Shown here piece by piece: positions 29,421-37,143 of a stretch of DNA of 37,143 nt. The first letter of the stretch is position 1. Every line of letters begins with the position of its first letter. The notes beneath the pieces were generated by a model that did no database searches, had not been told where the DNA came from, and saw nothing but the letters and a program-made list of their open reading frames with translations. Position numbers and translations under genes: made by a program. Source of the stretch: Comamonadaceae bacterium (GTDB lineage Bacteria; Pseudomonadota; Gammaproteobacteria; Burkholderiales; Burkholderiaceae_C); the NCBI GenBank assembly GCA_947455935.1, contig CANGPV010000012.1, forward strand, positions 1-37,143. The letters run 5' to 3'.

Positions 29421-30370
29421 GCGAGTGCTCCTGAAGATTGGGCCAGAGAAAAAGAAAAGGGTTGGGTTTCAAAACTAAGCAGATGCTGCGGCGCATTGCG
29501 CCACGCAAAGGCGCTGACCATCATGCCGGCCACCAACAGGGGAACGCCAAAAGCACTCAAGCTCAGGGCTCGGCCCACGGGGTCACGCATGAAGCGCATC
29601 ATCAAGGGGGTTTGGGCGTATATCAGCAGCAAGACCGCCACGGCGTAGGGCAACAAGCCCCAAGCCAGCAGCAAAGCCACCACCACCAACTGGGGCAGCA
29701 ACATCACCCAACAGGCGGTACCCGCAGCGCCTTTGACGCCCAATTGCACGGGCAGCGACCACACACCCATTTGCTTGTCGCCTTCGATGGACTTGAAATC
29801 ATTCAAGGTCATGATGCCGTGCGCCGCCAAGCTGTAGAGCATCGCCAAAGTGATGATGTGGGCGTCGGGCATGGCGCCGCCCAGCATGACCGCTGCGCCG
29901 GTGATCCATGCCAAGCCTTCGTAGCTGAGCGCACACGCAGCGTTGCCAATCCAGCCGTCTTTTTTGAAACGAAAAGGCGGTGCGCTGTAAGCCCATGCCA
30001 GCGCCAGCGCCAGCAAGGTGGCGCGAAATGCCCAGGCGCCCAACTGCCACGCCCACAACGCTGACAGCAGGGTCCATGCGATGGCGATGTACAGACCCCA
30101 ACGCCCGGGGATACGACCCGAAGGAATGGGCCTTTGGGGTTCATTGATGGCATCCACATGGCGATCAAACCAGTCGTTCACCGCTTGGCTGCAAGCGCAG
30201 ACCATGGGTCCCGCCAGCACAATGCCACTGACAAGCAAGCCCACACGTTCGCCCAAAGGTTGACCCGAAGACACGGCGCCGCAAGCGAATGCCCACATGG
30301 GTGGAAACCAAGTGACGGGCTTGAGAAGTTGTAAAACAGCGGAGGGTTGGGGAAGCGCCATGCTTCCCAT
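29408..30370 (-). CDS. bchG: Bacteriochlorophyll synthase (polyprenyl transferase)
   Basis: VTWFPPMWAFACGAVSSGQ, QAVNDWFDRHVDAINEPQRPIPSGRIPG, GIMTLNDFKSIEGDKQMGVWSLPVQLG. Confidence 0.97.
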   Translation of the reverse strand: MGSMALPQPSAVLQLLKPVTWFPPMWAFACGAVSSGQPLGERVGLLVSGIVLAGPMVCACSQAVNDWFDRHVDAINEPQRPIPSGRIPGRWGLYIAIAWTLLSALWAWQLGAWAFRATLLALALAWAYSAPPFRFKKDGWIGNAACALSYEGLAWITGAAVMLGGAMPDAHIITLAMLYSLAAHGIMTLNDFKSIEGDKQMGVWSLPVQLGVKGAAGTACWVMLLPQLVVVALLLAWGLLPYAVAVLLLIYAQTPLMMRFMRDPVGRALSLSAFGVPLLVAGMMVSAFAWRNAPQHLLSFETQPFSFSLAQSSGALACNT

Positions 30371-30391
30371 TTTTCATTTGACGGCGCCAAA

Positions 30392-30409
30392 TGTCAATCT
30401 AAGTTGACG
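30392..30409. promoter_or_regulatory. Putative PpsR/CrtJ operator upstream of bchG
   Basis: TGTCAATCTAAGTTGACG: TGTCAA-N6-TTGAC(g), one base off TGT-N12-ACA; 22 bp upstream of the bchG ATG. Confidence 0.6.
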
Positions 30410-30430
30410 CTTTTTGGCTCAGTCTAGGGT

Positions 30431-31822
30431 TTACTCTGACTCGCCCTCGGCCACCATGCCATAGCGGTGTAACTTGACATACAAGCTTTGGCGGGACAAA
30501 CCCAGCATCTCGGCGGCCGAGGCGCGGTTGTTTTGGGTTAAGGCCAGCGCCGCTTGAATACACATGCGCTCGATCATGGTGCTGGTTTCACCCACAATTT
30601 CTTTCATGGGCATGCGCCCCACGAGTTGCGACAACTGCGCCACCGAATCGGCCATGCCGCCGCTGCTCGCAGGGGTTGCCTCGCGGCTGCGAGCGCCAGC
30701 GATTTCATGGAAGAAGAAACCATAAGTCGGGTCTTCACCATTCAAAGTTACCGCGGTGATATCTACGGGAATAAGCACGCCCACCATGCTGCGTAAATCG
30801 GTCGCAAAACTGCGCAAGGTCCGTGACTGGCGCAAATTGGTCAGCAACACGCCCAAATCGACGCCGCCACGGGCCAACCACTCTTCCAAACTTTTGTTGA
30901 CCAACATGGCGTGAGAAGACACACCGACCATGCTGCAAAACTCGGGGTTGCTGGCCAGCACCGTGCCCAAACGATCGGCCACCACAAAACCCACGGGCGC
31001 TTGGTCCAAGGCATGGTGAAACCAATCAATCACGGGTGCTTCCGTGTGACTGGTTTGCTGCGCACTCAGCGCTTGCAAGCGCAGCAAAAACTGCGGGCCA
31101 CCCTCTTGCACAAACACCGACACGTGCAAATTGCAATCGCGCTCGGCCTTGAGGTAGCGCACCCGCCCTGACTCCATGCGTCCCGAGGTTTGTGCTTGAA
31201 CCAGCAACTGCTCCAAGGCTTCGCGCTTGGCGGGGTCAAAGAGTTGGACCACATCGACACCGGGCAATTTGCGGTTGATGTCTTTGAATACCAACTGTGC
31301 GGCGTTATTCGCCTCCATCACGCGACGCTGCGCCACATCGACCACCATCATCGGGTCAGCGACTGACTCGAACAACAGGCGGTAACGCGCTTCCATATGA
31401 CGCAAACGCAGAAAGTCGCGCTCCATGGATTGATGCGCTTCCACCAAGCGGCTTTGCATTTGTGACACGCCACTTAAATCGCGTCCAAATAACCATACGG
31501 TGCCGTCTTTGCCTTGCGACAACAAACTGACTTGCAAAGGCAGGTCTTGGCCAGGGGCAGGTGAAAAGTTCAGATGCCGCCACAACGGTGCATCGGCTTT
31601 GCCAAGGGAAGCCATGACCATGGCGAATTTTTCTTGGCTGTCGTGGCTGACGATATCTTTGATGGAACGGCCCTTGAGGCCGCTTAAATTCAGACGCTGT
31701 AAATCTTTGCCAAAAACGGTTACCTCTAGCACTGTCGAATGCTTGTCTAGCACTAACACGATGTCAACCAAAGCTGGCAACAACTGCTGTAAATGCACGG
31801 AGCTTAAGTCGGGTGTAATCAA
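30431..31822 (-). CDS. ppsR: PAS-domain photosynthesis gene repressor PpsR/CrtJ with Fis-type HTH
   Basis: PAS-like repeats (YRLLFESVADPMMVVDVAQRRVMEANNAAQ; APVGFVVADRLGTVLASNPEFCSMVG), C-terminal HTH NNRASAAEMLGLSRQSLYVKLHRYG; located between bchG and ppaA. Confidence 0.95.
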   Translation of the reverse strand: MITPDLSSVHLQQLLPALVDIVLVLDKHSTVLEVTVFGKDLQRLNLSGLKGRSIKDIVSHDSQEKFAMVMASLGKADAPLWRHLNFSPAPGQDLPLQVSLLSQGKDGTVWLFGRDLSGVSQMQSRLVEAHQSMERDFLRLRHMEARYRLLFESVADPMMVVDVAQRRVMEANNAAQLVFKDINRKLPGVDVVQLFDPAKREALEQLLVQAQTSGRMESGRVRYLKAERDCNLHVSVFVQEGGPQFLLRLQALSAQQTSHTEAPVIDWFHHALDQAPVGFVVADRLGTVLASNPEFCSMVGVSSHAMLVNKSLEEWLARGGVDLGVLLTNLRQSRTLRSFATDLRSMVGVLIPVDITAVTLNGEDPTYGFFFHEIAGARSREATPASSGGMADSVAQLSQLVGRMPMKEIVGETSTMIERMCIQAALALTQNNRASAAEMLGLSRQSLYVKLHRYGMVAEGESE

Positions 31823-31952
31823 AATCTCGAATGTCTAAAAGTGGTTAAGCAGGGAAACGATGACTTTGGCCAAGGCTTTTGGCGCACACGCGCACACGAA
31901 GCAATGAATGTGAAAGATATTCTATGCCTTGTTTGTCCAACTAATCTTAAAA

Positions 31953-32762
31953 TCACGATACAGCGAAATCGGAGGTTTTACCCACCTGCTGGCGCACCCG
32001 CTCAAGCCGCTGCAAGGCCATGAGTTGCGCTTGGTCAGCATGTGCGCTTGCAAAATCGGCCCCCAGCCACTCGGCCAAATGGCCATGTTTGGCAAGCATG
32101 GGACCACCCACCATCACCAGCATGTTGGGGTTGACAGATTTTTTCCTCAGCGTGGCAATCAACTGTTTGAGGTAAGCAAATTGGCGCTCATCAGATACCG
32201 ACACACCCACCACATCGATTGCACACGACTGCACCGTGGTGACCATATCGGGCTCGCGCCAAGTGCTGGCACCCAAGACGGTCCAGCCGTAACGCTTGAA
32301 ATATTGAGAGAGGATGAGCAAGCCCAGCGAATGCTGTGAATTGGGCGTGTTCACCAGCAAAGCGGTGTGGCTAACCACGCGCTGCGACTTAGGCCCTGAG
32401 AGCACAAACTCCGCGCTCAGGCTGTAGACCAATTCTTGTAAACGGTAGCTGGCTTGGGTGACGGCGATAAAGTCGATGGTGTCGTTCGCCCACCAGTCAT
32501 GAAAGAGCCTCGCCGCGTTAGGGATGGTTTGCAAGAACAGGGTTTCTAAGCCCCAGCCTTGTCTAAGCATGTTCAAGACACAAGCCTTGATTTCATGCGA
32601 TTGACTCGATAAACAGGCCATAGCCAACAGCTGACTTTGCCTTAAAACCAAGCTGCTGTCGGCAGGCTCAAGCGCTGAGTGGTGCAGTAATTGCGGAATG
32701 ACAAGCTCTTTCAATGCCAAGCTCAAAGGCTCGGTCATGGCTTGCTTTTCTTGGGCATTCAT
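31953..32762 (-). CDS. ppaA: PpaA/AerR-type regulator with cobalamin-binding (SCHIC-like) domain
   Basis: VVSHTALLVNTPNSQHSLGLLILSQYFKRYGWTVLGASTWREPDMVTTVQSCAIDVVGVSVSDERQFAYLKQLIATLR...MVGGPMLAKHGHLAEWLGADFASAHADQA; between ppsR and bchF. Confidence 0.88.
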   Translation of the reverse strand: MNAQEKQAMTEPLSLALKELVIPQLLHHSALEPADSSLVLRQSQLLAMACLSSQSHEIKACVLNMLRQGWGLETLFLQTIPNAARLFHDWWANDTIDFIAVTQASYRLQELVYSLSAEFVLSGPKSQRVVSHTALLVNTPNSQHSLGLLILSQYFKRYGWTVLGASTWREPDMVTTVQSCAIDVVGVSVSDERQFAYLKQLIATLRKKSVNPNMLVMVGGPMLAKHGHLAEWLGADFASAHADQAQLMALQRLERVRQQVGKTSDFAVS

Positions 32763-32812
32763 AGGGAAATTTCTCAGTCCGGCGTGATCACAGAATTCAA
32801 GAGTTGCTCAAG

Positions 32813-32830
32813 TGTCATATTTTTTTGACA
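32813..32830. promoter_or_regulatory. Putative PpsR/CrtJ operator 1 in the ppaA/bchF divergent gap
   Basis: TGTCATATTTTTTTGACA, perfect TGT-N12-ACA. Confidence 0.65.
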
Positions 32831-32873
32831 CATTGAACCTAGGGAAAACCCCGCTATTGTCATTATTAAATAA

Positions 32874-32891
32874 CGTCAATTTAAGTTGACA
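32874..32891. promoter_or_regulatory. Putative PpsR/CrtJ operator 2 in the ppaA/bchF gap
   Basis: CGTCAATTTAAGTTGACA: (c)GTCAA-N6-TTGACA; its TTGACA is followed 17 nt later by TAAAGT (32909-32914), a sigma70-like -35/-10 pair for bchF. Confidence 0.65.
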
Positions 32892-32941
32892 CTTTACCTC
32901 CAGCCCTCTAAAGTAAGTCGACTCTGAAAAAAATGTAACCC

Positions 32942-34737
<1,796 letters not shown>

Positions 34738-34746
34738 GGACAGACC

Positions 34747-36363
34747 ATGCAACTCACGCTCTGGACTTACGAAGGCCCCCCGCACATCGGTGCCATGCGT
34801 GTGGCCACGGCCATGACCGATGTGCATTACGTGTTGCACGCGCCGCAGGGCGACACCTACGCCGATTTGCTGTTCACCATGATCGAGCGCTTACCGCGCC
34901 GTCCACCCGTCACCTACACCACGTTCCAAGCCCGTGACCTAGGGGGCGACACCGCTGAGTTGTTCAAAACCGCAGCGCGTGAGGCCTACGAGCGCTTCAA
35001 GCCCAACGCCATGCTGGTAGGTGCGTCATGCACCGCCGAATTGATCCAAGACGACCCCGGTGGCTTGGCCTTGGCGTTGAACCTACCCATTCCTGTGGTG
35101 CCCTTGGAATTACCGGCTTACCAGCGCAAAGAAAACTGGGGTGCCTCGGAAACCTTCTACCACTTGGTGCGTAACTTGGTGCCCACGGGTCACAGTCGCA
35201 CGCCTTTGCAAGACCGCACAGCGAGTTGCAATATTTTGGGTCCTACCGCCTTGGGTTTCAGGCACCGCGACGATGTCAAAGAAATTCGCGCCTTGCTGCA
35301 AGAGTTGGGCGTACACGTGAATGTCGTTGCCCCTTTGAATGCCAGTGTGGCCGATGTGCGCCGCTTGGCCGAGGCAGACTTCAATGTGGTGCTCTACCCC
35401 GAACTCGGCCGAACCGCCGCCCAATGGCTGCAACGCAACTGCGAACAACCTTTTACGCAATGCGTTCCCTACGGTGTCAACGGCACTTTGGATTTCATCC
35501 GTGAAGTACGTGATTTAGCGGGCATCACCGACAGCGGCAAAAGCTTGGCTGACTACAGCCAAGACTCCCGCGCCAAGTGGTATGCCAAGTCGGTGGATTC
35601 GACCTACCTCACTGGCAAGCGCGTGTTTGTGTTTGGCGACGCCACCCATGCCATTGCTGCCGCAAGGGTGGCGCACCAAGAGATGGGGTTCGAGGTGGTG
35701 GGTTTAGGCACTTACAGCCGCGAATTCGCCCGCGAGGTGCGCGACGCAGCCAAGCTTTATGGCATTGAAGCGCTGATCACTGACGACTATTTGGAGGTCG
35801 AAGACGCTGTCAAAGCCATGCACCCCGAGTTGCTTTTGGGCACGCAAATGGAACGCCACATTGCCAAGCGCTTGGGCGTGCCTTGCGCCGTCATTTCGGC
35901 CCCCATGCATGTGCAAGATTTCCCTGCCCGCTATGCGCCGCAAATGGGCTTTGAAGGTGCCAATGTCTTGTTTGATACCTGGGTACACCCTTTGATGATG
36001 GGCTTGGAAGAGCATTTGCTGGGCATGTTCCGCGAAGACTTTGAGTTCCACGATGGCGCGGCACCTTCGCACCTTGGCTCAGGTCATGGCATGCCTGCCA
36101 AGCCTGCCGGTCCAGTGGCAGCAGAACCCTTCAAACCCTCTGCCAACAACATCGAGTTGCCCTCGCCCGCCAGTGTGGGCGCAGAAACAGTCGCCAGCAA
36201 CGAAAGCAGCTGGGCACCCGAAGCTGAAAAAGAATTGAAAAAAATCCCGTTTTTTGTCCGTGGCAAAGCGCGACGCAACACCGAGTTATTTGCCCGTGAG
36301 CGCGGAGTGTCACGCATCACGGTGGAAACCATGTACGAAGCCAAGGCTCATTTCAGCCGCTGA
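34747..36363 (+). CDS. bchB: Light-independent protochlorophyllide reductase subunit B
   Basis: [67 protein letters not shown]-terminal domain [35 protein letters not shown]. Confidence 0.98.
   Translation: MQLTLWTYEGPPHIGAMRVATAMTDVHYVLHAPQGDTYADLLFTMIERLPRRPPVTYTTFQARDLGGDTAELFKTAAREAYERFKPNAMLVGASCTAELIQDDPGGLALALNLPIPVVPLELPAYQRKENWGASETFYHLVRNLVPTGHSRTPLQDRTASCNILGPTALGFRHRDDVKEIRALLQELGVHVNVVAPLNASVADVRRLAEADFNVVLYPELGRTAAQWLQRNCEQPFTQCVPYGVNGTLDFIREVRDLAGITDSGKSLADYSQDSRAKWYAKSVDSTYLTGKRVFVFGDATHAIAAARVAHQEMGFEVVGLGTYSREFAREVRDAAKLYGIEALITDDYLEVEDAVKAMHPELLLGTQMERHIAKRLGVPCAVISAPMHVQDFPARYAPQMGFEGANVLFDTWVHPLMMGLEEHLLGMFREDFEFHDGAAPSHLGSGHGMPAKPAGPVAAEPFKPSANNIELPSPASVGAETVASNESSWAPEAEKELKKIPFFVRGKARRNTELFARERGVSRITVETMYEAKAHFSR

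Positions 36364-37143
<780 letters not shown>

Overview
The window looks like a betaproteobacterial (Comamonadaceae/Burkholderiales-like) chromosome segment that leads into a photosynthesis gene cluster. Left part: the end of a urease operon (ureC 3' end, ureE, ureF, ureG) running into a PQQ-type sugar dehydrogenase and an alpha/beta hydrolase. Middle part: metabolic and transport genes (SDR, DUF6172-like, methyltransferase, fused hydantoinase/5-oxoprolinase, crcB, an AcoR-like regulator without an AAA+ domain, TRAP transporter genes, DUF1993-like). From about 16 kb on: photosynthesis-associated genes: dxs, SMP-30-like, HiPIP, tspO, bchH-bchI-bchD-bchO, bchP-bchG-ppsR, ppaA/aerR, bchF-bchN-bchB-bchL (bchL truncated at the window end). 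The most interesting signals are not genes. (1) Five TGTCAA-N6-TTGACA-type palindromes, matching the TGT-N12-ACA PpsR/CrtJ consensus or missing it by one base, lie only in promoter-like gaps: dxs, tspO/bchH, bchG, and two for ppaA/bchF. They outline a local regulon that seems to include dxs. (2) A perfect 20-bp inverted repeat brackets ureE; one copy supplies the ureE stop codon and the ureF start. (3) The bch genes are rearranged: bchH is next to bchIDO instead of between bchB and bchL, and bchP directly overlaps bchG. No CRISPR arrays, rRNA, tRNA or recognisable transposase genes were seen. All family assignments come from reading translated sequence, without database searches.
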